Source of the DNA: Cupriavidus pauculus
Lineage (GTDB): Bacteria > Pseudomonadota > Gammaproteobacteria > Burkholderiales > Burkholderiaceae
Reading direction: 5' to 3'
Assembly (NCBI RefSeq): GCF_008693385.1
Contig: NZ_CP044065.1
Location: 1,240,001 to 1,304,000 of the forward strand
DNA length: 64,000 nt
Positions 9,374 to 17,172 of the stretch are shown one piece after another. How positions within the stretch are numbered: position 1 is the stretch's first letter; the number at the start of each line of letters is the position of its first letter. The position numbers and the translations under genes are program-made. The notes below the pieces were generated by a model. It saw nothing but the letters and a program-made list of their open reading frames with translations, searched no databases and was not told the DNA's origin.

Positions 9374-11398
9374 ATGACGACACAGCAACCCGCGCCGGCG
9401 GTACCGGCGCCCATCACGGGGCGGCCCCGCATCTGGACCGTCGGGATCAGCCGCCTGACCCGCGCCTTCGCGGAGCTGATTCCGTCCTATACCGCGCAGG
9501 CCGAATTCCGGATCCTCGACAAGGGCTACGACGCCGCCGCGAGCGCGATCGCGCGCGATGGCCGCGTGGATGTGGTCGTCGCCGGCGGGTCCAACGGCGC
9601 GTATCTGCGCCAGCACGTCGATGTGCCCGTGGTGCTCGTCAAGGTGACGGGGTTCGACGTGATGAGCGCGCTGGCCACCGCGCGGCGCATCTCGCCGCAC
9701 GTGGCGCTGGTCACGCATGCCTCCACGTACGCCGAAGTCGATGAATTCCTGCGCGCGTTCTCGCTGACCGTGGCCACCTACACGTACCTGACCGAGGACG
9801 ATGCGACCGCGCGCGTGCGCGCGCTCAAGGAAGAAGGCGTGCGCGTGATCGTCGGCCCCGGCATGGTGACCGACCTCGCCGAGCGGTATGGGCTCGTCGG
9901 CGTGTTCCTGTACTCGGGCAATGCGGTGCGGCTCGCGCTGGAGGATGCGATCGAGGCCGCGCGGCTGCGGCGCATCGAGGCCACGCGGCGCGACTATGTG
10001 AACACGATTCTCGCGCACCTCAACGAGGGTGTGGCGGCCGTCGATGTGGAGGGGCGCATCCAGTCGTTCAACCCGGCCATGGAGCGGTTTCTCGGCATTA
10101 CGGCGCCGGCCGCCGCGGGGCGCAAGCTGGCGGCGGTGGCACCGGGCCTTGGGCTCGAAGGCGTGATGCAGAGCGGCACGCAGGAGCTCGAGGCGATTCA
10201 TCGGCTGGGCGACCGCATGGTCGTGGTCAACCGGATTCCGATCGTCGGGGAGGCGGGTACCACGGGGGCGGTGCTGACGATCCAGGACGCCAATGCGATC
10301 CATCGCGTGGACCGCAATCTGCGCTCGCGCAGCCGCGCGCGGCGGGCGGGCGTGCGCTATACGCTCGACGACCTGGCCGGTGCGTCCGCCGCGATGACCG
10401 ATCTGCGCGCGCTGGCGCGGCGGTATGCGATGGTCGATTCCACCGTGCTGATCGGCGGCGAGAGCGGGACCGGCAAGGAAGTGCTCGCGCAGGGCATGCA
10501 CGATGCGAGTCCGCGCCGGGCGTTTCCGTTCGTGGCGGTCAATTGCGCGGCGTTTCCGGAGACCCTGCTCGAGAGCGAACTGTTCGGCTACGAGGAGGGC
10601 GCGTTTACCGGGGCGCGACGGGGCGGGCGCGCAGGCCTGTTCGAGTCCGCGCATAACGGCACGTTGTTTCTCGACGAGGTGGGCGACATGCCGCCGGCGC
10701 TGCAGACGCGATTGCTGCGCGTGCTGCAGGAGAAGCAGGTGCTGCCGATTGGCGGGCTCGAAGCGATTCCCGTCAATGTGCGCGTGATTGCTGCCACCCA
10801 CCGGGACCTGTCCGCGCTCGTGCGCGAAGGGTCGTTCCGGCAGGATCTGTATTACCGGCTCAATATCCTGCGCATCGACATGCCGCCGCTGCGCGAGCGC
10901 GCGCAGGACCTGCCCGATCTGGCCGAGCTGCTGTACCGGCGCGCGCAGGAGCGGCTGGCCATTGCGCGGCCGACGCCGTTGCCGGCGCCCGTGCGCAAGC
11001 GGCTGGCCGATTATGCGTGGCCCGGGAATATTCGCGAACTGGAGAACGTGACCGAACGCATCGCGGTCATGATCGCGGGGCGGAAGCTCGATGGGGCCGC
11101 GCTGCTGCGGGATTTGCAGGCCGCGGTGCCGGAGCTCTTTCCGGCGACGGTGGGAACGGATATCGACGCCGGCGACGCGCCGCTGCCGGCAACGATGCCG
11201 GTGCCCGAGCCGGGGCAGGCGGCGGGGCTCGCCGCCGGCGGCAGCCGGTCGCTGGCCGGGGTCTCCCGCGCGAGCCAGGCCGCGCATATCCGCCGCGTGC
11301 TGGCCGAATGCGGCGGCGATCGGGCGGCCGCGTGCCATTTGCTGGGTATCAGTCCCACGACGCTGTGGCGGCGGCTCCGGGAGCCGGTGGCTACCTGA
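9374..11398 (+). CDS. prpR: PrpR, sigma-54-dependent propionate regulator
   Basis: PrpR (674 residues) activates the prp operon, probably on binding 2-methylcitrate. The N-terminal PrpR_N sensory domain covers about 15-190, followed by a PAS-like segment near 200-320. The AAA+ domain has Walker A GGESGTGKE near 361, the sigma-54 contact loop GAFTGA near 408, and Walker B GTLFLDEVGD near 430. The C-terminal Fis-type helix-turn-helix contains CHLLGISPTTLWRRLR. The start at 9374 is chosen over an earlier in-frame ATG at 9299 because the upstream palindromes occupy 9285-9324. It is divergent from prpB. Confidence 0.95.
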   Translation: MTTQQPAPAVPAPITGRPRIWTVGISRLTRAFAELIPSYTAQAEFRILDKGYDAAASAIARDGRVDVVVAGGSNGAYLRQHVDVPVVLVKVTGFDVMSALATARRISPHVALVTHASTYAEVDEFLRAFSLTVATYTYLTEDDATARVRALKEEGVRVIVGPGMVTDLAERYGLVGVFLYSGNAVRLALEDAIEAARLRRIEATRRDYVNTILAHLNEGVAAVDVEGRIQSFNPAMERFLGITAPAAAGRKLAAVAPGLGLEGVMQSGTQELEAIHRLGDRMVVVNRIPIVGEAGTTGAVLTIQDANAIHRVDRNLRSRSRARRAGVRYTLDDLAGASAAMTDLRALARRYAMVDSTVLIGGESGTGKEVLAQGMHDASPRRAFPFVAVNCAAFPETLLESELFGYEEGAFTGARRGGRAGLFESAHNGTLFLDEVGDMPPALQTRLLRVLQEKQVLPIGGLEAIPVNVRVIAATHRDLSALVREGSFRQDLYYRLNILRIDMPPLRERAQDLPDLAELLYRRAQERLAIARPTPLPAPVRKRLADYAWPGNIRELENVTERIAVMIAGRKLDGAALLRDLQAAVPELFPATVGTDIDAGDAPLPATMPVPEPGQAAGLAAGGSRSLAGVSRASQAAHIRRVLAECGGDRAAACHLLGISPTTLWRRLREPVAT

Positions 11399-11476
11399 AA
11401 TCCGTCGCAAGTGGTCATTGGCCGGGACCGGCAGGCGGCCTATCGTGGGTGGGATATCCAACTCGATGCTCAAGCG

Positions 11477-11917
11477 ATGCCTCTTCGGCTCGATGCCTGT
11501 CAGGCCAACCGTCCCGCCATGGACCTGCTGCTGCGGCTCGACCGCCGCAGTGACGGTTACCGGCTCGAACATTCGCTGGCGGACCTCGTGCGCCTGCGTG
11601 TGTCGCTGCTGAACGGCTGTCCGTACTGCATCGACCTCCACACCACGCGCGCGCGCCGCGCGGGCGAGATGGATGCGCGCATCGACTTGCTGCCCGCGTG
11701 GCGCGACAGCGCGCTGTACACCGATCGGGAGCGCGCGGCGCTCGCATGGTCCGAGGCCGTGACGCGACTGGCCGACCACGTTCCCGATGCCGCGTGGGAC
11801 GCGGTGCGGCCGCATTTTTCGGACCGCGAACTCGTCGATCTGACGTTGCTCGTCAACGCGATCAATGCGCTGAACCGGTTCGGGATCGCGTTCCGCCGCG
11901 CGCCGGCATGGCGTTAG
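11477..11917 (+). CDS. AhpD-like (carboxymuconolactone decarboxylase family) protein 1
   Basis: This 146-residue protein has the AhpD-type thiol motif in LLNGCPYCIDLHT (Cys-x-x-Cys-x-x-x-His) near residue 51. The family includes alkylhydroperoxidase-like disulfide reductases and gamma-carboxymuconolactone decarboxylases. The start at 11477 aligns with its paralogue at 13346-13783, which it matches through LVRLR, ERAALAW and VDLTLLV. It follows prpR by 78 nt on the same strand, so read-through is possible. Its stop overlaps the end of the convergent unknown gene by 4 nt. A peroxidase role is a family inference. Confidence 0.85.
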   Translation: MPLRLDACQANRPAMDLLLRLDRRSDGYRLEHSLADLVRLRVSLLNGCPYCIDLHTTRARRAGEMDARIDLLPAWRDSALYTDRERAALAWSEAVTRLADHVPDAAWDAVRPHFSDRELVDLTLLVNAINALNRFGIAFRRAPAWR

Positions 11918-13257
11918 CGGACAAACAGGTCGCGATCCGCGTCCCCCTTGCGTTTGGGCCCGTCGCGCGCGTCGGTGTCTGCGCCGACCGGTGCCGGCAG
12001 CGGCGGCTGCGTTGCCGGATCGTCCTCGATCATCGCGACGAGGTACTGGCTATTCATCGCCCGCGCGTAGTTCGCGAACCGGCCGATCGCATACGGGATC
12101 GCGCCACGCACGGCATCGTCGCCATAGGGCGGCAGCAGCGATGTGGCCGGTATCGCGACCGCGTGAATGCGTGCAAGACTGCGGCCGAATGCGCCAAGGC
12201 TGCCATGCAGCACGGCCACCACGCGGCCGCGATGCCGCACCGCCACCAGTACCGTCGACCAGTACGCGGGAATCTGTAACGCGGCGATCGCGCTTTCCAC
12301 GGCATGGAGCCCATGGCTGGCCACGCGCAGCTGGTCTTCCGACGCCAGTACGTGGCCGCGGTACTGCGCGCGCCAGCCGATCAGCAACTGTTCCAGTTGC
12401 TGGCGCGCCATGTCGTTGGCCCCGGAGGTCCGTGTCTCGAGCAATTCCGCCGTCAGCGAGGCCTGCATGTCGAGCGCCCAGCGCCCGCTTCCGCGTTGCC
12501 GGCGCAGCGGCGTCGGAAATGCCGGCCATGGGCGATCCTGCAGGCGCCAGCCATAGATGCCGAGCCACGGCATGCCCGGCAGATGGGTGCGGACCTCGGG
12601 CACGTTGTCGGCGCGCAGCGGCGCGGGCAGTATCGCCGAACGGTCCTGCGGCCACGCGCGGGTGGCCGCGGCTTCCAGGTCCAGCAGCCCGATGCGTGCG
12701 AGCGGCGGGAGCGGCGCGGTGGGATGGTTCTGCCGGATGACCGGCAGTTCGCCCGATATGGGCTCCGGGTGCGCGTCGTGCGTCACGGCCTCGACAAACG
12801 CGCGCGCCATATAGGGGTCCGCGCGCGGCATGCCGAGGTCGTGGTGGCGGACCGCCTGCGTGTAGGCAAAGTCGAACTGCGCGATATCCCACCGCTGGGT
12901 CGGCGAGATCGAGGCGATGACCCGGCGATACAGCGCGACGGCCAGCGCGATCTGCACCGTGCAGGCGACCAGCGCGGAGGGGAGGTCCCGCCGGATGCGC
13001 GCGCTGTCCGCCGGTGCATCGGTATCGCGCGGGCAGGCGTCCCAGGCTGGCGCGCAGGACATATCGAGCAGGTACATCGCGGCCGTCGCCATAGCGGCCG
13101 CGCAGTGGTAGCGGGGAATGGCGATATCCGCCGTGCGCGGCGGCAGTGCCGCCCCCTGGGAGGCGGTTGCCCGCGCGCTCTCCATGGTGAAGACGGCGGC
13201 CGTCAGGAGAACGGGAGCGAGATACGCCGACGGCGGCGGGCAAGACGGAGCATGCAT
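11914..13257 (-). CDS. Unknown secreted or membrane-associated protein
   Basis: I do not recognise this 447-residue protein. Reading from the ATG at 13257 gives a likely signal peptide with the core YLAPVLLTAAVFT. Residues 50-85 contain four cysteines, including CAPAWDAC, which could form disulfides. A second hydrophobic stretch (LVACTVQIALAVALY, near 95) could be membrane-inserted. The rest is mixed, with His- and Trp-rich patches, and the tail is charged (GPKRKGD). An upstream in-frame start at 13299 is possible. Codon use matches its neighbours, so it is probably real and native. It is convergent with the first AhpD-like gene and 88 nt downstream of the second. Confidence 0.65.
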   Translation of the reverse strand: MHAPSCPPPSAYLAPVLLTAAVFTMESARATASQGAALPPRTADIAIPRYHCAAAMATAAMYLLDMSCAPAWDACPRDTDAPADSARIRRDLPSALVACTVQIALAVALYRRVIASISPTQRWDIAQFDFAYTQAVRHHDLGMPRADPYMARAFVEAVTHDAHPEPISGELPVIRQNHPTAPLPPLARIGLLDLEAAATRAWPQDRSAILPAPLRADNVPEVRTHLPGMPWLGIYGWRLQDRPWPAFPTPLRRQRGSGRWALDMQASLTAELLETRTSGANDMARQQLEQLLIGWRAQYRGHVLASEDQLRVASHGLHAVESAIAALQIPAYWSTVLVAVRHRGRVVAVLHGSLGAFGRSLARIHAVAIPATSLLPPYGDDAVRGAIPYAIGRFANYARAMNSQYLVAMIEDDPATQPPLPAPVGADTDARDGPKRKGDADRDLFVR

Positions 13258-13345
13258 GGCGAGGTGGCAAGACGGACACGCCTTGACCCTATGCCGCAAG
13301 GGCGCGCCTCGCCATCAAGCTTTTCCTAAACTCCCGCGAACCGGT

Positions 13346-13783
13346 TCAGACCGGCGTCTTGCGGAACGAAATCGCGAAACGGTTCCAGCTGTTGATGGTG
13401 GCCACCAGCAGCGTGAGGTCGACGATCTCGGCCTCGCTGAAATGCGGGTGGACCGCTTCCCAGACGGTATCGGGCACGTGGTCCCGCGCGACCAGCGTCA
13501 CGGCCTCGGTCCAGGCGAGCGCCGCGCGTTCGCGCGCGGAGAAGAACGGGGTCTCGCGCCAGACGGACAGCGTGGCCAGGCGGCGGTCGTCTTCGCCGCC
13601 CTTGCGCGCATCGGCGGTATGGAGGTCGATACAGAACGCGCAGCCGTTGATCTGAGAGGCGCGCAGACGCACGAGTTCGATCAGCGACGGTTCGAGGCCG
13701 CTTTTGCCGATGCGGTCTTCCAGACCCATCATCGCCTTGATGGCTGCGGGGCTGGCCTTGTAGAAATCGAGACGGGGTGCCAT
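13346..13783 (-). CDS. AhpD-like (carboxymuconolactone decarboxylase family) protein 2
   Basis: The 145-residue protein carries INGCAFCIDLHT near 46, the Cys-x-x-Cys-x-x-x-His motif of AhpD-like disulfide reductases. It begins MAPRLDFYKASP, the usual opening of this subfamily, and ends SFRKTPV. It is a paralogue of the gene at 11477 (roughly half of positions identical by eye). The ATG at 13783 is preceded by GGAGCAAACC, a usable ribosome-binding site. It may reduce peroxides or other small thiol-reactive compounds; no substrate can be read from sequence. Confidence 0.88.
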   Translation of the reverse strand: MAPRLDFYKASPAAIKAMMGLEDRIGKSGLEPSLIELVRLRASQINGCAFCIDLHTADARKGGEDDRRLATLSVWRETPFFSARERAALAWTEAVTLVARDHVPDTVWEAVHPHFSEAEIVDLTLLVATINSWNRFAISFRKTPV

Positions 13784-13902
13784 GGTTTGCTCCGGTATGG
13801 GTATCGCGTGGATGCGGTTGACAGGAGCAAGAGTAGGCAGGACAGTGGCTTTCCGAAATGACCGCTTTCGCGTATTTTCAGGTAGCCACTGCCGCGGGCA
13901 CG

Positions 13903-15186
13903 TTATGGGAACTCGCGTTCCGGAATGCTGACGTTGCGCGCCTTGCCCTCGACGCTGTACAGCGTGAGGATGTTCTTCGCGAAGCTCGTGCCCGTGGCCT
14001 CCTGGATCTCCTTGAGGTCGAATCGCTCCGAGCGGAAGATTTCGCCGGTGTCCAGGCTCCGGTATCGCACGTCGTAGCTGCCCGGCGCGATATTCTCCAT
14101 CGTGAACGATGTGCCGCTGCGCACGTAGCTCGTGCGGACCGGCAACGGTCGCGTGTTGTCCATCGACACGAGTTTCAGGAACACGTCGAACTTGTTGCGC
14201 GTATTGTCGATCGTCACCATCGACAGGCCGTCGGTGTTCAGCACGGGATAGCCGGGCACATAGCCCGAGCGTTCCGGCCACGGCTCGCCCTTCGGCGTGA
14301 GCGTCGGGCGGATATAGCGCGTCTCTTCGCGGGTGGAGATGATGCTCGACGCGATGGCGGCGGGCGAGGGTGGCGAGGGCGGGGGCGCGGCGGCTGCGGT
14401 CACCGCCGGCGCCGGGTCCGTGGCGGCATTGGCGGCGGGCGTCTCGATGCTCGCACCCGGTACCCAGTCGCTCAGCAGCACGAGGATCGCGGTCGCGGCC
14501 AGCGAATACACGATCAACGACCACGACCGGCCCGAGAGGCGCGCGGGCTGGAAGCCATCTTCGCGCATCGGACGTTCCTCGCGGCGCCTGTTGCGGCTTT
14601 CGCGCTCGTCGGCACGCTCCCGTTCGCGGCGGTCCCGGTCGGCGCGCTCGGCGCGGCGCTGCTGTTCGGCCTCGTGCTCGCGGCGCTCCCGCTCCCGCTG
14701 GCGTTCCTTCTCCTGTTCCCGTGCCTTCTCCCGCGCTTTCTCCCGCTCCTTCTCGGCCCTTGCCGCCTTCTCGGCTTCGGCCTTGCGCGCGCGTTCCCGC
14801 GCCGATTGCGCCGATTGCGCCGATTGCGCCGATTGCGCCTGCGACGGCTGCTGGGGCTGGGCCTGCGGCCGCGGTGGCGCCTGCGGGCGCGGCGCGGTAC
14901 CGGCCGCAGTACCGGCAGCGGTGCCGGGCCGGGCCGCCGCGGGCCGCCGGCCGCGCTGGGCCTCGAGTTTCTCCTGCGTGGCGATCCAGCGGTCGTGTTC
15001 CTCGCGCTTGACCGGGTCGCTCAGCACTTCGTAGGCGGCGTTGATCAGCCGCATGATGCGGTTGGCCTCGTCGCCGTCCGCATGACGGTCCGGATGGTAT
15101 TTCTGGCTCAGCGACTTGTACGCGGCGCGAATGACCTCGAACGGCGCGTCGCGGGAAACCTTCAGGTTGTCGTAATGGGTGTGCAT
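13903..15186 (-). CDS. Membrane-anchored J-domain protein
   Basis: The 427-residue protein starts with a J-domain (about 4-70) with the diagnostic HPD in QKYHPDRHADG, so it should stimulate a DnaK-type ATPase. Next come an Ala/Pro/Gln linker with a QSA repeat and a long Arg/Glu/Lys-rich stretch (about 130-215) likely to be helical. One membrane segment follows (WSLIVYSLAATAILVLL, about 222-240). The C-terminal 185 residues form an unrecognised beta-rich domain, probably periplasmic, with PVRTSYVRSG and GSYDVRYRSLDTGE. It lacks the DnaJ Gly/Phe and zinc regions, so it is a type III J-protein. The ATG at 15186 is used; a TTG precedes it directly. Confidence 0.82.
   Translation of the reverse strand: MHTHYDNLKVSRDAPFEVIRAAYKSLSQKYHPDRHADGDEANRIMRLINAAYEVLSDPVKREEHDRWIATQEKLEAQRGRRPAAARPGTAAGTAAGTAPRPQAPPRPQAQPQQPSQAQSAQSAQSAQSARERARKAEAEKAARAEKEREKAREKAREQEKERQRERERREHEAEQQRRAERADRDRRERERADERESRNRRREERPMREDGFQPARLSGRSWSLIVYSLAATAILVLLSDWVPGASIETPAANAATDPAPAVTAAAAPPPSPPSPAAIASSIISTREETRYIRPTLTPKGEPWPERSGYVPGYPVLNTDGLSMVTIDNTRNKFDVFLKLVSMDNTRPLPVRTSYVRSGTSFTMENIAPGSYDVRYRSLDTGEIFRSERFDLKEIQEATGTSFAKNILTLYSVEGKARNVSIPEREFP
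14801..14836. repeat. Four exact 9-bp repeats in the J-protein gene
   Basis: GCCGATTGC occurs four times head to tail. On the minus strand it encodes Ala-Gln-Ser repeats in the linker after the J-domain. Copy changes would keep the frame and alter linker length. Confidence 0.9.
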
Positions 15187-15344
15187 CAACAGGGGGCGGC
15201 AAGGCCGGGAGTGGCCCGCTCGTGTTAACGGCAGGCTGGCCGAATTTTGAAGTGTCGCCGTTCCTGAAGGGGTTGGGAAGTCGCCTAATGTGGGGAGGCA
15301 GACGCACGGCCGCAGGTTCGTCCCCCGGCTTGTCCCTCGATCGG

Positions 15345-15400
15345 GTGCCTCGGTTCGCGTGCCTCGGTTCGCGCGCCTCAGTTCGCGCGCCTCAGTTCGC
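15345..15400. repeat. Four 14-bp tandem repeats over the MocR-type gene's stop codon
   Basis: Two copies of GTGCCTCGGTTCGC are followed by two copies of GCGCCTCAGTTCGC. The stop of the regulator (15392-15394) lies in the last copy, so the remaining copies are 3' untranslated. Because 14 is not a multiple of 3, repeat changes at the stop-bearing copy could alter the C-terminus. Confidence 0.88.
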
Positions 15401-16831
15401 GCGCCGCTCCAGCGCCGTCTTCAGCCGGTCCACGCCCGCGCGGATGCGGTCGGTGCCGATGCCGCCGTAGCCGAACAGCAGCCCCGGCCGCGGCCGCGCC
15501 GCGACGTACATGCCCGAGATTCCGTAGACGCCCACGCGCGCGGCCGTGGCGCGTTCGATGACCATGGCTTCCGCCGTGGGGTCCGTGGCGCGGATCTCGG
15601 CCGCGAGGTGGATGCCGGCCGAGGAGGGCAGCGGCACGAGCCAGGGCGACAGCTCGTGCTCGAGTGCATGCCGCAGCAGCGCGCGGCGCGCCGCGTACTC
15701 CTTGTGCATGCGCCGCAGATGCTTGGAGAAGTAGCCGTCGAGCATGAACTTGGCCAGCGCGGTCTGCGTCATCGTGCAGCTGTGCCAGTCCCCGATCTGC
15801 TTGGCCTTGCGCATCGCCACGCCGAGCGGCGCGGGTGGAATCACGTAGCCGACGCGCAATTCGGGGAAGATGGTCTTGGAGAACGTGCCCACATAGGCGA
15901 CCACACCGGCCTTGTCGAGGCTCTTGAGGGACTCGACGGGACGTCCCTCGAAGCGGTACTCGCCGTCGTAGTCGTCCTCGACGATCAGCGCGCCGTGATG
16001 CTGCGCCCAGTCCAGCAGCGCAAGCCGGCGCTCGAGGCTCATCGGCATGCCGAGCGGAAACTGATGGGACGGCGTCACATAGACGATGCGCGCCTCGGGG
16101 GGGAGCCGGTCGACGACGATCCCTTCGGCATCGACGGGCACCGGCACCACGTTCGCGCCGGCAGCGAGCAGGCTGGTGCGCGCCGGCGGATAGCCGGGGT
16201 CCTCCACCGCGACGATGTCGCCGGGCCGCAGCGCCACGCGCGCGAGCAGGTCGATGGCCTGCTGCGCGCCCTGGGTCATGATCACGTCCTGCCAGTTGCT
16301 GACCACGGCGCGGCTGAAGGCGAGGTAGCGCGAGACCGCGAGGCGCAGTTCCTGCTCGCCGGCGGGGTCGCGGTAGCCACCGGGCGCGCGCGCGAGCACA
16401 CGCAATGCGTGGCTGACGCACCGGCGCCACTGGTCGAACGGGAACAGCGCCTTGTCGGTGACGCCGCCGATGAAGTCGAACTCGGGCGGCCGTTCCCGCG
16501 AGGGCATCGGCAGCACATCGGGCAACGATTCCCAGATTTCGACCGAGGGCTGCAGCATGGCCGTGCGCGGCGGCTTCGGCGCCAGCCGCGTCATTTCGTC
16601 GGCCACGAACGTGCCGTCGCCCGTGCGCGACCGCAGGTAGCCCTCGGCAATCAGGCGCTCGAACACGTCGAGCGTGGTCTTGCGCGAGACGCCGAGCTGC
16701 ATCGCGAGCTCGCGCGTGGAGGGTAGCCGCTCCCCCGGCGCGAGGCGCCCGTCGATGACCCCGGCGCGCAACTGCCGGTAGATCTGGCCCGCCAACCCCT
16801 GGCGGCCGTGAATCGTCAAGTGCACGTTCAT
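15392..16831 (-). CDS. MocR/PdxR-type regulator (GntR HTH + aminotransferase fold)
   Basis: The 479-residue protein fuses a GntR winged helix (about 5-75; RLPSTRELAMQLGVSRKTT) to a class I aminotransferase-like domain (about 115-475). The pyridoxal-phosphate lysine is in VGTFSKTIFPELRVGY, and the Asp/Tyr segment is in LIVEDDYDGEYRF. MocR proteins use PLP as effector; relatives control pyridoxine synthesis (PdxR), GABA use (GabR) or taurine use (TauR). The neighbours here give no target. The ATG at 16831 starts the usual MNVHLTIHG. It lies divergent from the oxidase operon across about 340 bp, so its operator may be there. The stop lies inside a tandem repeat. Confidence 0.9.
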   Translation of the reverse strand: MNVHLTIHGRQGLAGQIYRQLRAGVIDGRLAPGERLPSTRELAMQLGVSRKTTLDVFERLIAEGYLRSRTGDGTFVADEMTRLAPKPPRTAMLQPSVEIWESLPDVLPMPSRERPPEFDFIGGVTDKALFPFDQWRRCVSHALRVLARAPGGYRDPAGEQELRLAVSRYLAFSRAVVSNWQDVIMTQGAQQAIDLLARVALRPGDIVAVEDPGYPPARTSLLAAGANVVPVPVDAEGIVVDRLPPEARIVYVTPSHQFPLGMPMSLERRLALLDWAQHHGALIVEDDYDGEYRFEGRPVESLKSLDKAGVVAYVGTFSKTIFPELRVGYVIPPAPLGVAMRKAKQIGDWHSCTMTQTALAKFMLDGYFSKHLRRMHKEYAARRALLRHALEHELSPWLVPLPSSAGIHLAAEIRATDPTAEAMVIERATAARVGVYGISGMYVAARPRPGLLFGYGGIGTDRIRAGVDRLKTALERRAN

Positions 16832-17172
16832 GGTGATGAAGGACGTTCGGTGCTTGGTTTTAGTGGTCACGTCACACATCGGAAGCGAGCTTGATTCTAG
16901 ATACCGGTGGGCATCATCGCCAAGGCGGTTCCGTGCATTGCCGGGCAATTCTAAAAAAGATGCATTATCGGTGCAACTTATTTGTCGTCATGCGGCCCGC
17001 GCACCGGAGAAGCGTACGGGACGCTGCCGCACCGCGTCAAACGGGTGTTCGGGTGGTCACCCCAAAATCGAGGGAAGTGGCTATGTGTGGTTATCCAGTC
17101 GCTGCCGTAAATTCCGCAATGTCGGGCCTGCCCGCCCGGCGCGGCACGCGTCCGTCCATCACCGCCATTGCC
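16832..17172. other. Intergenic control region between MocR-type gene and oxidase operon
   Basis: About 340 bp without a convincing gene. A relatively AT-rich stretch at 16951-16992 may hold the oxidase promoter. No clear FNR/Anr box was found: TTGAT at 16891 lacks its ATCAA partner. A possible alternative start for the oxidase gene (ATG 17082, preceded by GGGAAG) lies within it. Confidence 0.5.

Noticed and set aside
16891..16904. A possible FNR/Anr box upstream of the oxidase operon
   Set aside because: TTGAT is followed after 4 bp by GATAC instead of ATCAA; only one half-site matches.
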